In this document: in pieces, positions 18,196-29,289 of the stretch | How positions within the stretch are numbered: position 1 is the first letter of the stretch | Layout of the letters: the number at the start of each line of letters is the position of its first letter | Origin: Blastocatellia bacterium | GTDB lineage: Bacteria; Acidobacteriota; Blastocatellia; UBA7656; JADIYM01 | Direction: 5' to 3' | NCBI GenBank assembly: GCA_016705245.1 | Contig: JADIYM010000009.1 | Coordinates: 209,924-273,923, forward strand | Length of the DNA: 64,000 bases | Notes under the pieces: model-generated | Told to the model about the DNA's origin: nothing | Seen by the model: only the letters and a program-made list of their open reading frames with translations | Databases searched by the model: none | Position numbers and translations under genes: made by a program

Positions 18196-19014
18196 ATGTC
18201 CAGTTCAACCGGTCCGGATCTGACAGCCATCAAGGCCAAACAGCAGAAGACTTGGGCGTCGGGCGATTACGCGATTGTCGGGGGCACGCTCGTCAGCGTC
18301 GCCGAGAACCTGTGCGAAGCAATCGACCTGCGGCCCGGTCAGCTCGTCCTCGACGTCGCGACGGGCAGCGGCAACACTGCGCTCGCCGCGGGCCGCCGTT
18401 TCTGCGACGTCATCGGGACCGACTACGTGCCCGAGCTGCTCGAGCGTGCGAAAGAACGCGCCGTCGCCGAGCGGCTCAGCATCGACTTTCGCCACGGCGA
18501 CGCCGAGGCGTTGCCATTCAAGGACGGCGCGTTCGACGTCGTGACGTCGACCTTCGGAGCCATGTTTGCCCCGGATCACGAGCGCACCGCGGCTGAGCTC
18601 GCGCGCGTCTGCCGGCCTGGTGGGAAAATCGGCCTGGCGAACTGGACGCCCGATAGCTTCATCGGCCAGTTGTTCAAGGTCACCGGGACGTTCGTTCCGC
18701 CACCGGCGGGGCTCAAGGGTCCGGTGCTGTGGGGGAACGAGGACCGCGTGCGCGAGTACTTCGGGACCCGGGTGAGCGAGCTCTCGATGACCCGGCGGAC
18801 GTTTGCGTTCCGGTACCTGTCGGCTGACCACTTCGTCGGTTTCTTCAAGAGCTTCTACGGTCCGACGATGAAGGCGTTCGAGGCGCTCGACGATGCGAAG
18901 GGAGTCGAATACGCGGCGGCGATCTTCGAGCTGATCGGGCGGTTCAACCGGTCCGGGGACGAGACGATGGTCGTCGACAGCGAGTACCTGGAGGTCGTGG
19001 CGGTCCGGGCGTAG
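18196..19014 (+). CDS. Class I SAM-dependent methyltransferase (UbiE/COQ5-like)
   Basis: This 272-residue protein has the Rossmann-type SAM fold. Motif I is VLDVATGSGNTALAA (residues 50-64), motif II is the acidic GTDYVPELLERAKER, and the post-core DAEALPFKDGAFDVVTSTFG matches the UbiE-like methyltransferases. The acceptor is unknown. The start at 18196 has AGGAGG seven bases upstream. It is probably transcribed alone; a family E palindrome follows the stop within four bases and may be its terminator. Confidence 0.88.
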   Translation: MSSSTGPDLTAIKAKQQKTWASGDYAIVGGTLVSVAENLCEAIDLRPGQLVLDVATGSGNTALAAGRRFCDVIGTDYVPELLERAKERAVAERLSIDFRHGDAEALPFKDGAFDVVTSTFGAMFAPDHERTAAELARVCRPGGKIGLANWTPDSFIGQLFKVTGTFVPPPAGLKGPVLWGNEDRVREYFGTRVSELSMTRRTFAFRYLSADHFVGFFKSFYGPTMKAFEALDDAKGVEYAAAIFELIGRFNRSGDETMVVDSEYLEVVAVRA

Positions 19015-19017
19015 AGG

Positions 19018-19126
19018 CGCCTGAGACTCCGTGGCCCCGTGACTCTGTGACTCTGTGTGCGTAGCTCTCCCAACGTTCAAGAGAGCTGCGCACACAGAGA
19101 CATCGAGACACGGAGCCGCTGAGACC
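19018..19126. repeat. Palindromic repeat, family E, copy 2
   Basis: gactccgtggccccgtgact and ctctgtgtgcgtagctctcc pair imperfectly with gagagctgcgcacacagaga and catcgagacacggagccgct. It is located between convergent genes, consistent with a bidirectional terminator. Confidence 0.8.
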
Positions 19127-19135
19127 GACGAGCCT

Positions 19136-20617
19136 TCAGGCCGTCACGGACTCCGTAAGCTTGCGGAAGTGGTACCCCATCGCCGCGAGCGTCAACGCCT
19201 CTGAAAACTGCGCCCTGTGCCGGGTCGTCACCCGCACGATGTACCGCCAGAACTCCACGCGATCTGCATCGCGCACGCCAAGCCGGTAGGCGATCCGTGC
19301 GAACGCCGCGATACCCCCGGCAATGCTCCGGTGACGGGGCATCGCCACGCTCGTCACCCGGCTCAGGCTGTCGAGCGCCCGCTGGTAATAGTCGTGCGAG
19401 TTGTAGATCGATCGCAGGACCTTCTTGTAACCCTCGATGAGCCTTGCCGCGTCCATCTTCGGCACGAAGTTCAGCGAGCAGCTCGTGTTGTCGCCCGAGC
19501 TCATCGACAACAACCTCCCCGCGGACTGCAGCCTTCGCCACAGCTGCGTGCCAGGCAGCGCGTTCAGCAACCCGACCATCGCGAGCGGAATCGCGCTCTC
19601 GCGGATGAACTCCACCTGCCGGTCGAAGATGTCCTCCGGATCCGTGTCGAATCCGACGATGAATCCGCCCATCACCTCCATGCCGTGACCCTGGATCCTC
19701 CGCACCGACTCGGTCAGGCACGATCGCGTGTTCTGCTTCTTCTGGGTGTGGATGAGCGTTTCCTCGACCGGCGTTTCGATCCCGAGGAAGACGCGCTGGA
19801 ATCCGGCCCGCTGCATTCCTTTGAGCAGCTCGTCGTCGTCGGCCAGGTTGACGCTCGCCTCGGTGATGAACTCGAACGGCTGCCCGTGCCGCTCCTGCCA
19901 CGTCGCGAGCTCAGGCAGCAGCCGCTTCACGTCGCGCTTGTTCCCGATGAAGTTGTCGTCGACGATGAAGACGCTGCCGCGCCACCCGGAGCTGTAGAGC
20001 GCATCGAGCTCCTCGAGAACCTGCGCGGGGCTCTTGGTGCGGGGAACGCGGCCATAGATCTCGATGATGTCGCAGAACTCGCAGTTGAACGGGCAGCCGC
20101 GGGAATACTGGATCGACATCGCGCTGTAGCGCTTGAGGTCCGCAATGCCGAAGTCGGGCACCGGCGCGAGCGCCATGGGCGGCATCTCGGCCGCCTTGTA
20201 GTAGGGCTTGGGGTTGCCGCGCTCGAGGTCGGCGACGAACTCGGGCAGCGTTGTCTCGGCTTCGCCCGAAAAGATGTGGTCGGCAGCTGGAAGATTCCCG
20301 TCGCATGTCGACACGTACGGCCCGCCGACGGCCACGCGTTTTCCCATTGCCTTGCTGCGCGCGACGACCTCGTCGAGCGAGTCGCGCTGCACGATCATCG
20401 CGGTCGCGAACACGACGTCGGCCCACGCGATGTCGGCGTCGTCGAGCTCGCGCACGTTGATGTCCACCAGGCGGCGTTCCCACGAGTCGGGCAGGAGGGA
20501 CGAAACCGTCAGCAGCCCGAGCGGTGGAAATGCGGAGCGTTTTCCCTCGAATGCCAGCGCGTGGTGAAAGCTCCAGTAGCTCGGCGGAAAGAGCGGATTG
20601 ACGAGCAGTACGTTCAT
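19136..20617 (-). CDS. B12-binding radical SAM protein with DUF4070 (HpnR/HpnJ-like)
   Basis: This 493-residue protein has a cobalamin-binding fold at the N-terminus (MNVLLVNPLFPPSYWSFHHA to about residue 140). The radical SAM cluster motif follows: SRGCPFNCEFCDIIEIYGR (C-x3-C-x2-C, residues 178-185). A TIM-barrel with FLGIETPVEETL follows, and then a C-terminal DUF4070 region. Class B radical SAM enzymes with this layout methylate unreactive carbons in lipids or natural products, for example hopanoid C-3 methylase. No hopanoid genes are adjacent, so the substrate is open. ATG 20617 has GGGAGG upstream. The frame extends far upstream as an open shadow. Confidence 0.88.
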   Translation of the reverse strand: MNVLLVNPLFPPSYWSFHHALAFEGKRSAFPPLGLLTVSSLLPDSWERRLVDINVRELDDADIAWADVVFATAMIVQRDSLDEVVARSKAMGKRVAVGGPYVSTCDGNLPAADHIFSGEAETTLPEFVADLERGNPKPYYKAAEMPPMALAPVPDFGIADLKRYSAMSIQYSRGCPFNCEFCDIIEIYGRVPRTKSPAQVLEELDALYSSGWRGSVFIVDDNFIGNKRDVKRLLPELATWQERHGQPFEFITEASVNLADDDELLKGMQRAGFQRVFLGIETPVEETLIHTQKKQNTRSCLTESVRRIQGHGMEVMGGFIVGFDTDPEDIFDRQVEFIRESAIPLAMVGLLNALPGTQLWRRLQSAGRLLSMSSGDNTSCSLNFVPKMDAARLIEGYKKVLRSIYNSHDYYQRALDSLSRVTSVAMPRHRSIAGGIAAFARIAYRLGVRDADRVEFWRYIVRVTTRHRAQFSEALTLAAMGYHFRKLTESVTA

Positions 20618-20768
20618 GACAACCTCCCACGTCGCGCGCGTGATTCCGGGAGGTGGAGGCAGCCGCCACGGAGTGGCGCGGCAATATGCATTCTGCCATG
20701 GGTCGAGAGGGTTTGTTGTCGTAGTTGTGTAAGAGTCGGGAAGATTGTCGTCGGCGAGTCGTGGTGCA

Positions 20769-20882
20769 TTGCGCGAAGCGCCTTGGAGTGCGGCGCGCAG
20801 CGCCGCTTTGGATCTGATTCGTGCGTCTTGGGAGACAATCCAAAGCGGCGCTGCGCGCCGCACTCCAAGGCGCTTCGCGCAA
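20769..20882. repeat. Long perfect palindrome, family C, copy 1
   Basis: Perfect 44-base inverted repeats, 20769-20812 and 20839-20882, begin ttgcgcgaagcgccttggag and end ctccaaggcgcttcgcgcaa around a 26-base spacer. It fills most of the 321-base gap between the divergent radical SAM and lipoprotein genes. Confidence 0.95.
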
Positions 20883-20938
20883 GAGGCATTATTCTGATTG
20901 AATCGTTTGACTCGAAAGTGGTAACTCGGAGATCGCCA

Positions 20939-21478
20939 ATGCATCGCCGCATCCTCGCTCTCGCGGTCATCATTCTCGTCGCCGTTGCCTCGGCCGCCTG
21001 CGCAACCTCGCCCCCGACCGAACCGATCGCGCCGGGCTCGGATTGGCACGAGTTCGAGGGAACGTGGACCGCTTCGGGAACGCGCCACACGATCCCGCTC
21101 GGAGATGGACGCGTGGGCGCCGTCATCGAGTTGGAGGGGACAATGCTGCTCGCCGGACCCGGCCGCCCGGGTGTCGGGTTCCGGTCGCGGGTCATCGGGC
21201 TCGTCGACAGCGCTTCGGGCTTCGAGGGGCGCAGCGTGTGGACCGACGAAAACGGCGACCAGGCCTTCAGCGAGCTGACGGGAACCGGGACAGAGGCGCA
21301 GAACCGGCTGGAGGGCACGTTCGTCGGCGGCACGGGCCGCTACGCCGGGGCGACCGGGTCGTACGAGTTCTCGTGGCAATACATGATCGAATCCGAGGAC
21401 GGCCGGATCTCGGGACGCGCCATCGCGCTCAAGGGCCGCGTGCGGACCGGCGTGCCGCCGGCGGGGAATGCGCCATGA
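20939..21478 (+). CDS. Putative lipoprotein, coupled to a DASS transporter
   Basis: This 179-residue protein has a signal peptide of lipoprotein type: basic MHRRILALAVIILVAVASAAC with a lipobox-like SAAC at residues 18-21. The mature part is a beta-rich domain (WHEFEGTWTASGTRHTIPLG; GTFVGGTGRYAGATGSYEF) reminiscent of allene-oxide-cyclase-barrel or lipocalin-like folds, but no named family is certain. The stop overlaps the start of the following transporter gene (ATGA), so the two are co-translated. The weak GGAG site precedes ATG 20939. It may assist or bind the substrate of the transporter; this is inferred from coupling only. Confidence 0.75.
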   Translation: MHRRILALAVIILVAVASAACATSPPTEPIAPGSDWHEFEGTWTASGTRHTIPLGDGRVGAVIELEGTMLLAGPGRPGVGFRSRVIGLVDSASGFEGRSVWTDENGDQAFSELTGTGTEAQNRLEGTFVGGTGRYAGATGSYEFSWQYMIESEDGRISGRAIALKGRVRTGVPPAGNAP

Positions 21479-22878
21479 TTTCAACGTCTCTGCTGCTCAA
21501 GCGCGTGGCGCCGTTCGCCATTGCCGGCGGCATCTGGTTCGCGCCGGTTCCCGCGGGACTGACACCGGAGGCGTGGCACCTGTTCGCGGTTTTCGTCGCC
21601 GCGATCTCTTCCGTTCTCATCGGCGCGTACCCGTTGCTCACGGCCTCGATGATCGCGGTCGCTACGGTCGTGCTGACCGGAATCATCACGCCGGCGAAGG
21701 CCTTCTCGGGCTTCGCGAACGCCAGTGTGTTGCTCGTCGTCATCGCCTTCCTCGTCGCCCAGGCCGTCGTGAAATCGGGACTGGGGCGCCGGATCAGCCT
21801 CTTCATGGTCAGCCGATTCGGCGGCTCGTCGCTCGGGCTCGCGTACAGCCTCGTGCTCACGGATGCCGCGATCGCTCCCGCGTTCCCGAGCAACACGGCG
21901 CGCGGAGGAGTGCTCTTCCCCGTCGCGTTGTCGGTGGCGCGCGGCGCCGGTTCGGTTCCCGAAGACGAAGAGAAGCGAAAGCTCGGCGGCTACCTCATGT
22001 ACTGCACCATGGCGAGCCTGGCGGTCTCGTCGGCACTCTGGATGACCGCCACGTCCGCCAACCCGATCGGCGTGCAGATTGCCCGCGAGTCCGGCCTGAC
22101 GATCGGCTTCGGGAGCTGGCTCATTGCGGCGTCGGTGCCGGCGCTTGCCGCAATCGCACTGCTCCCCGTGCTCGTCGCCTGGCTCTTCCCGCCGGGCGTG
22201 ACGTCGACGCCGGAAGCGCCCGCGGCCGCTCGCCGCGATCTCGCCGAGATGGGAGCCTGGTCGCGTGCCGATCGTATCACCGCGGTCACGTTCGTCGTCA
22301 TGGTCGCCGGGTGGGTGGCTGCCGACTCTCTGGGACTCAACGTGACGAGCATCGCGTTCCTCGGTCTCGGGGTGTTGCTGATGACGGGCGTCCTCACGCT
22401 CGACGACATCGCCGCGCAGGGCGACACTCTGGCGACCTTCCTGTGGCTCGCCGTACTGTTCGCGCTGAGCGGCCAGCTCAACGAACTGGGGTTCATGAGC
22501 TATGCCGGCGAGCGGCTTGCGTCGCACATGGGCGGGTTGTCGTGGCCCGTCACGTACGTCCTGCTGATCGTCATCTACGTGTTCATCCACTACCTGTTCG
22601 TGAGCCAGTCGTCGCAGGTTCTGGCGCTGCTCGGGGTGTTCCTCGACGTCGGCGCGCGGGGCGGCGTGCCGGTGCCGCTGATGGCGTTCGGGCTACTCTT
22701 CGCGAGCAGCTACTTCTCGGTGATCACCCCGCAGGGCGGAAGCCAGAACATCATCTTCGCCGCGAGCGGCTACCTGAAACAGAACGAGCTTTATCGCCTG
22801 GGGCTGGTGGTGACGATCGCGTTCCTAGTCATCTTTCTCGTCGTCGGCACGCCGTGGGTGCTGCTCGTGACGCGTTGA
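21475..22878 (+). CDS. DASS/SLC13-type anion:sodium symporter
   Basis: This 467-residue membrane protein has about twelve hydrophobic segments. The first half carries SNTARGGVLFPVALSVARGA, typical of the CitT/DASS ion-transporter superfamily substrate/sodium site. The mid part reads MTATSANPIGVQIARESGL, the SNP-like signature. The second half mirrors this with SSYFSVITPQGGSQNIIFAA, suggestive of the second hairpin site. Family members import dicarboxylates, citrate or sulphate with sodium; the substrate is not resolvable. ATG 21475 overlaps the stop of the lipoprotein gene by four bases. Confidence 0.88.
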   Translation: MISTSLLLKRVAPFAIAGGIWFAPVPAGLTPEAWHLFAVFVAAISSVLIGAYPLLTASMIAVATVVLTGIITPAKAFSGFANASVLLVVIAFLVAQAVVKSGLGRRISLFMVSRFGGSSLGLAYSLVLTDAAIAPAFPSNTARGGVLFPVALSVARGAGSVPEDEEKRKLGGYLMYCTMASLAVSSALWMTATSANPIGVQIARESGLTIGFGSWLIAASVPALAAIALLPVLVAWLFPPGVTSTPEAPAAARRDLAEMGAWSRADRITAVTFVVMVAGWVAADSLGLNVTSIAFLGLGVLLMTGVLTLDDIAAQGDTLATFLWLAVLFALSGQLNELGFMSYAGERLASHMGGLSWPVTYVLLIVIYVFIHYLFVSQSSQVLALLGVFLDVGARGGVPVPLMAFGLLFASSYFSVITPQGGSQNIIFAASGYLKQNELYRLGLVVTIAFLVIFLVVGTPWVLLVTR

Positions 22879-22895
22879 CGACGAGTCGTGGTGCA

Positions 22896-23010
22896 TTGCG
22901 CGAAGCGCTTTGGAGTGCGGCGTGAATCGCCGCTTTGGCTTGTCTCCCAAAAACGATCGAATCAGATCCAAAGCGGCGATTCTCGCCGCACTCCAAGGCG
23001 CTTCGCGCAA
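22896..23010. repeat. Long palindrome, family C, copy 2
   Basis: The left arm ttgcgcgaagcgctttggag and the right arm ctccaaggcgcttcgcgcaa enclose inner arms gtgaatcgccgctttgg and ccaaagcggcgattctcgcc. It sits between the transporter stop and the NHL gene start, ending 24 bases before ATG 23035. Confidence 0.95.
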
Positions 23011-23034
23011 TGGCCCTGTTTTCGGAGAACCCCT

Positions 23035-25317
23035 ATGCAACGCCGCACACTCGCACTCGTGCTCGGTCTACTTCTTGCCGGTCCGGTTCTCGCGACGCCT
23101 GCGTCAACGGCGGGAGGGCCAGCAGCGCCGCGGATTGCCGCGCTCAGCGTGGACCGCTCGCCACTCGCTGGCGGTGTCGAGGTCGTGGTCGACGGCGCGA
23201 ACTTCACGCCGGACGTTGAAGTCTCGCTCGGCGAAGCCGTGGTCGGGACTGTCGAGCTCGAAAGTTCTGCGCGCCTGCGGTTTACCGTGCCTCCGATGCG
23301 TTATGCCGGAGGCAGGACGCTCTCGATTCGGACGGCGGCGGGCGTCGCGCAGACGAGATTCCACGTCCTCGCGCAGCCGCTCGAGGAGCTGTCGTACGGC
23401 TACATCACGTCCGTCGGGGGCGGGGTTCCCTACCTCGGCGACGGCGGCCCGGCCACGGCGCAGGGTGTCGGCCTCGGTCCGACTGGACTCGCCGTCGACG
23501 CCGATGGAAACATTTTCGTGAGCGACGGCTTGAACCATCGCGTGCGCCGGATCGACGCGTTGACCCGCGAGATCACGACTTACGCGGGGACTGGCACTCC
23601 GGGCTTCAGCGGCGACGGCGGGCCTGCGATCACGGCGGAACTGAACAACCCGCAGGGGCTCACGATTGACACGGACGGCGCGCTCCTGATCGCCGACTGG
23701 CTCAACTTCCGGGTCCGGCGCGTAGACCCGGTGACACGACGCATCGAGACCGTCAACCTCGGAGCGTTTCTGAACCCCGTCGACCTGGCCGTCGCGTCCG
23801 ATGGGTCTCTATTCGTATCGAGTTACTACTTCACGGACTTCGAGGACGGCCAGCTCGTGCGCATCCATCGTCCTTCGGGGGAGACCGAGATTCTCTACGG
23901 TGGCGTTCCGATCTACTTCGGTCGTATCGGAATTGCGAGCGACGAGCAGGGCCGCGTCCTCATGTCGCTCGGCGAATCCGCGCAGATAGGCCGCTACGAC
24001 GTCGACACGGGCGCGACGGAGGTCCTCGTCGATTTCAGCGAGAGTCTGTACGGACCCATGGATATTCTGCCCGACGGTCCCGGGCACTGCCTGGTGGCAA
24101 GCAGCTATGAGCCCGTGGTGAACCGGTTTGCGTTCGCGACGGGCGAGGTCACGCGCGTGGCCGGAACAGGAGAGTACGGAACGAGTGGCGATGGCGGACC
24201 AGCCGTGGATGCGACGTTCGACTACCCGGTGGCGATCGCCTTCGCCTCCGACGGGAGCCTGCTGATTGCCGACTGGTTCGGCACACGTGTCCGGCGCGTC
24301 GATGGCGCGGGGATCATCGGCACGCTCGCCGGCAGCGGACGAATCGTTCCGGACGAGACTTCAGGTCCGGCGACGAGCACTTCGTTGGCGGCCGAGTTCG
24401 TCGCGGCCGACGTCGACGGGAACGTGTTCCTCTCGCAGGGCCACCGCGTGCTCCGCATCGACACGGTGAACGGGGAACTGTCGCTCGTGGCCGGGACAGG
24501 CGAGGAGGGCTTCGGAGGCGACGGCGGCCCGGCGACGGAGGCGTTGCTCTCGCGGCCGGCCGGACTTGCGGTCGACGCGGATGGCAACGTGTACGTGGCC
24601 GATTCCGGAAATCGACGCGTCCGTAGGATCGACGCTGCGACGGGCAACATCATCACTGTAGCGGGGGGCGTTTCACGTTCGGCAGCGCCGGCCGACGTCC
24701 CGTTCGCGCTCTTCGATCCGCGGGGACTGGCCCTGGACGGCCGGAAGCTCCTCTACATTGTCGACGGGACAACGCCTGCTCGTGTCATGAAGCTGGACGT
24801 TCGAAACGGCCGTCTGAAGGTCGCTGCGACGATTCCCGGTCAGGGCTACTATGCGCGGCACATCGCGATTGGCCCGTCCGGACAAGTCGCGGTCAGCGGC
24901 TACGGTGAGATCTGGCGCGTAAACCCGGGGACCGGCGCCGTGAAGGTCATCGCAGGGATTGAAGACTACCCCGGTTCGAGCGGCGACGGCGGTCCGGCTC
25001 GCGACGCACGCGTGAGCGCGTACGGACTCGTGTACACCGACCGCGGGAACCTCGTGGTTTCCAATGTCTATTCCCAGATTCCGCCCTTGGACATGTTGAG
25101 CAGCGCGCTTCGCGTCATCCTGAAACGCCGGAAGACCATCCACTTCTACGCGGGAGACCGGTGGGGGAACGGCGAGTATTTCGGCGACGGAGGGCCGGTG
25201 ACCGAGGCTCGGTTTTCGCCGTCGGGACTGGCGGCGGATGGTGACGGCAACCTGTACATCGCCGACGCTGGAAACGGGAGGATTCGCGTGGTGCGTGGCG
25301 TGCTGAACGACCTGTGA
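23035..25317 (+). CDS. Secreted IPT/TIG and NHL-repeat beta-propeller protein
   Basis: The protein has 760 residues. A signal peptide (MQRRTLALVLGLLLAGPVLA) is followed by an IPT/TIG immunoglobulin-like domain (residues 35-115: SPLAGGVEVVVDGANFTPDV). At least six NHL-type blades follow, recognisable by repeated FSGDGGPAITAELNNPQGLT, LSRPAGLAVDADGNVYVADS and NRRVRRIDAATGNIITVAGG. NHL propellers are interaction modules on secreted or membrane proteins; no catalytic function is implied. The final blade ends GNGRIRVVRGVLNDL and probably closes the propeller. ATG 23035 follows a GGAG site and the family C repeat. It is flanked on both sides by family C palindromes. Confidence 0.88.
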   Translation: MQRRTLALVLGLLLAGPVLATPASTAGGPAAPRIAALSVDRSPLAGGVEVVVDGANFTPDVEVSLGEAVVGTVELESSARLRFTVPPMRYAGGRTLSIRTAAGVAQTRFHVLAQPLEELSYGYITSVGGGVPYLGDGGPATAQGVGLGPTGLAVDADGNIFVSDGLNHRVRRIDALTREITTYAGTGTPGFSGDGGPAITAELNNPQGLTIDTDGALLIADWLNFRVRRVDPVTRRIETVNLGAFLNPVDLAVASDGSLFVSSYYFTDFEDGQLVRIHRPSGETEILYGGVPIYFGRIGIASDEQGRVLMSLGESAQIGRYDVDTGATEVLVDFSESLYGPMDILPDGPGHCLVASSYEPVVNRFAFATGEVTRVAGTGEYGTSGDGGPAVDATFDYPVAIAFASDGSLLIADWFGTRVRRVDGAGIIGTLAGSGRIVPDETSGPATSTSLAAEFVAADVDGNVFLSQGHRVLRIDTVNGELSLVAGTGEEGFGGDGGPATEALLSRPAGLAVDADGNVYVADSGNRRVRRIDAATGNIITVAGGVSRSAAPADVPFALFDPRGLALDGRKLLYIVDGTTPARVMKLDVRNGRLKVAATIPGQGYYARHIAIGPSGQVAVSGYGEIWRVNPGTGAVKVIAGIEDYPGSSGDGGPARDARVSAYGLVYTDRGNLVVSNVYSQIPPLDMLSSALRVILKRRKTIHFYAGDRWGNGEYFGDGGPVTEARFSPSGLAADGDGNLYIADAGNGRIRVVRGVLNDL

Positions 25318-25330
25318 GCGATGAAATCAA

Positions 25331-25448
25331 TGCGCGAAGCGCTTTGGAGTGCGGCGTGAATCGCCGCTTTGGTTTCTTTGAGGGTTGATGGATTCCACGG
25401 ACAATCCAAAGCGGCGCTTCGCGCCGCACTCCAAGGCGCTTCGCGCAA
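25331..25448. repeat. Long palindrome, family C, copy 3
   Basis: The arms tgcgcgaagcgctttggagt and actccaaggcgcttcgcgca match the copies at 20769 and 22896 but enclose a different 40-base spacer. The right arm lies just before the AGGAGG site of the next gene, so the hairpin would be in its leader RNA. Confidence 0.95.
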
Positions 25449-25471
25449 CGGTCGAGGAGGAACCTGATCAG

Positions 25472-25855
25472 ATGAAATTTGCCCAGCGCGTGTATCAGAT
25501 TGCGGGGCTGTATGGCCTCGTCGCCCTCTTGCCCATGTACTTCATGGAGGACAAGACGGGGCGCGATTTTCCGCCGGCGATCACGCACCCGGAGTATTAC
25601 TACGGATTCATCGGGGTGGCCGTCGCGTGGCAGGTGGCGTTCCTGATCATGTCGAGGGATCCGGTGCGGTACCGGCTGCTGATGATCCCGGCGGTGATCG
25701 AGAAGTTCAGCTTCGGGATCGCGGTGATCGTGTTGTTCGGGTTTGGGCGAGTGAACGAGCTGATGCTCGCCGCGGCGGTGGTGGACCTGGTGCTGGGGAC
25801 GCTGTTTGCGGTGGCGTATGTGAAGACTCGCGACACCGGCGAAGAATTGCCGTAG
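25472..25855 (+). CDS. Small integral membrane protein, unknown
   Basis: This 127-residue protein has four predicted membrane segments: VYQIAGLYGLVALLPMYFM, FIGVAVAWQVAFLIM, LLMIPAVIEKFSFGIAVIVL and LMLAAAVVDLVLGTLFAVAY. The loop after the first segment is acidic and holds HPEYYYG. No family name is certain; it resembles small conserved membrane proteins of unknown function. AGGAGG lies eleven bases before ATG 25472. The gene is convergent with typA, with a palindrome between them. Confidence 0.75.
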   Translation: MKFAQRVYQIAGLYGLVALLPMYFMEDKTGRDFPPAITHPEYYYGFIGVAVAWQVAFLIMSRDPVRYRLLMIPAVIEKFSFGIAVIVLFGFGRVNELMLAAAVVDLVLGTLFAVAYVKTRDTGEELP

Positions 25856-25928
25856 GCGTACGGAGAGCACAGAGGCCCGGAGCTCACTGAGATCTCGACG
25901 GTTGGCGCTCGCGATGGCCTAGCGTCGG

Positions 25929-25956
25929 ATCAGTACCGCGAGCGAGCGGTACTGAT
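25929..25956. terminator. Compact palindrome (family B-like), probable bidirectional terminator
   Basis: A perfect 11-base stem, atcagtaccgc and gcggtactgat, surrounds a six-base loop. It lies between convergent 3' ends (membrane protein and typA) and shares the cagtaccg / cggtactg core with family B repeats. There is no T tract, so termination is inferred. Confidence 0.6.
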
Positions 25957-25980
25957 CTCCGTCAGTCTCTGGTGACTCGG

Positions 25981-27804
<1,824 letters not shown>

Positions 27805-27826
27805 ACGGAAAAAGCCTTGGAAAAGC

Positions 27827-27858
27827 GATGAGCACCGGTGCGGGTACCGGTGCTCATC
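27827..27858 (-). terminator. Rho-independent-type terminator of glnA
   Basis: A perfect 13-base stem, gatgagcaccggt and accggtgctcatc, with a six-base loop, follows the glnA stop by 21 bases. On the minus strand it is followed by gcttttcc, a short T-rich run. Confidence 0.75.
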
Positions 27859-27879
27859 TCGGTGATCGGGATCTTCGAA

Positions 27880-29289
27880 CTAGCAGTCGAAGTACATTGC
27901 GAACTCGAGCGGGTGAGGACGCATTCGGATCGGCTCGACTTCCTTCTCGCGCTTGTACGCGATCCAGCGCTCGATGAGCGTCGGCGTGAAGACGTCGCCC
28001 TTGAGCAGGAACTCGTGGTCGGCTTCGAGCGCGTCGAGCGCCCTCTCGAGGGAGCCCGGGAGCTCCTTCACGTGGGCCAGCTCCTCCGGCGACATATCGT
28101 AGATGTCCTTGTCGAGCGGGTCGCCGGGGTCGATCCGGTTCTGGATGCCGTCGAGGCCGGCGAGCAGCATCGCGGAGAACGCGAGGTACGGATTGCAGGA
28201 CGCGTCCGGGAAGCGCACTTCCACGCGCTTCGCCTTCGGCGACTGCGAATACATCGGGATGCGGCACGCGGCCGAACGGTTCCGGCGCGAGTAGGCGAGT
28301 CGTGTCGGCGCTTCGTAGCCCGGCACGAGCCGCTTGTAGCTGTTCGTCGTCGGCGCGGCGAACGCCGCGAGCGCCGGCGCATGGCGAAGGATGCCGCCGA
28401 TGTAATGGAGCGCCATCTCGGACAGCCCCGCGTATTTGTCGCCGGCGAACAGCGGCTCGCCGCCCTTCCAGAGCGACTGGTGGCAGTGCATTCCCGAGCC
28501 GTTGTCGCCGAAGATCGGCTTTGGCATGAAGGTCGCGGCCTTGCCGTAGTAGTACGCCGTGTTGCGGACGATGTACTTGAACAGCATGACGTTGTCGGCG
28601 GTGCCAAGCAGCGTCCCGAACCGGAAGTCGATTTCGCACTGTCCGCCCGAGGCCACTTCGTGGTGGTGGCACTCCGGCTCGATGCCGACGTCCTGGAGGT
28701 TCTGGGAGATGTCGGAGCGCAGGTCGTGGAGCGAGTCCGCCGGCGGAAGCGGCACGTAGCCTTCCTTCTGGCGGATCCGGTAGCCGAGATTCTCTTCGGC
28801 CCTTCCCGAGTTCCAGTGTCCCTCGCCGCTGTCGAGATCGTATCCCGACGACTCGGGACGGTTGTGGTACGACGCCTTGTCGAAGATGAAGAACTCGGCT
28901 TCGGGACCGAAGAAACAGCCTTCGGCGATTCCCGTGAAGTTGAGGTAGGCCTCCGCGCGCCGGGCGACCGAGCGCGGATCGAGGCCGTAGCCTTCTTTGG
29001 TCAGCGGGTCAACTATGTTCGCGAACAGGCAGAGCGTGGGCTCTTCGAAAAACGGATCCACCCAGAAGCGCGTCGGATCGGGGATCATCAGCATGTCCGA
29101 CTCGTTGATCGACGCCCAGCCGCGAAGGCTGGATGCGTCAAAGCCGAGGCCTTCTTCGAAGGTGCTCTCGTTGATCTGCGAGATCGGGAATGTGAGGTGA
29201 TGCCACGAGCCGGGAAGGTCGGTGAACCGGATGTCGACGAACTTCACCTGCTGGTCGACGGCGAAATGCATGACCGTCTTTGCGTCCAT
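27880..29289 (-). CDS. glnA: Glutamine synthetase, type I
   Basis: This 469-residue enzyme makes glutamine from glutamate, ammonia and ATP in a dodecamer. MDAKTVMHFAVDQQVKFVDI starts the beta-grasp domain, and LGFDASSLRGWASINESDM is the GSI signature. The metal and ATP sites are in FFGPEAEFFIFD and HHHEVASGGQCEIDF, and FMPKPIFGDNGSGMH is the ATP-binding pattern. Near the C-terminus DKDIYDMSPEE matches the region around Tyr397 in GSI enzymes, so regulation by adenylylation is possible. Length and N-terminus match GlnA of Gram-negative bacteria. The 162-base gap to mutT upstream must carry its promoter. Confidence 0.97.
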   Translation of the reverse strand: MDAKTVMHFAVDQQVKFVDIRFTDLPGSWHHLTFPISQINESTFEEGLGFDASSLRGWASINESDMLMIPDPTRFWVDPFFEEPTLCLFANIVDPLTKEGYGLDPRSVARRAEAYLNFTGIAEGCFFGPEAEFFIFDKASYHNRPESSGYDLDSGEGHWNSGRAEENLGYRIRQKEGYVPLPPADSLHDLRSDISQNLQDVGIEPECHHHEVASGGQCEIDFRFGTLLGTADNVMLFKYIVRNTAYYYGKAATFMPKPIFGDNGSGMHCHQSLWKGGEPLFAGDKYAGLSEMALHYIGGILRHAPALAAFAAPTTNSYKRLVPGYEAPTRLAYSRRNRSAACRIPMYSQSPKAKRVEVRFPDASCNPYLAFSAMLLAGLDGIQNRIDPGDPLDKDIYDMSPEELAHVKELPGSLERALDALEADHEFLLKGDVFTPTLIERWIAYKREKEVEPIRMRPHPLEFAMYFDC

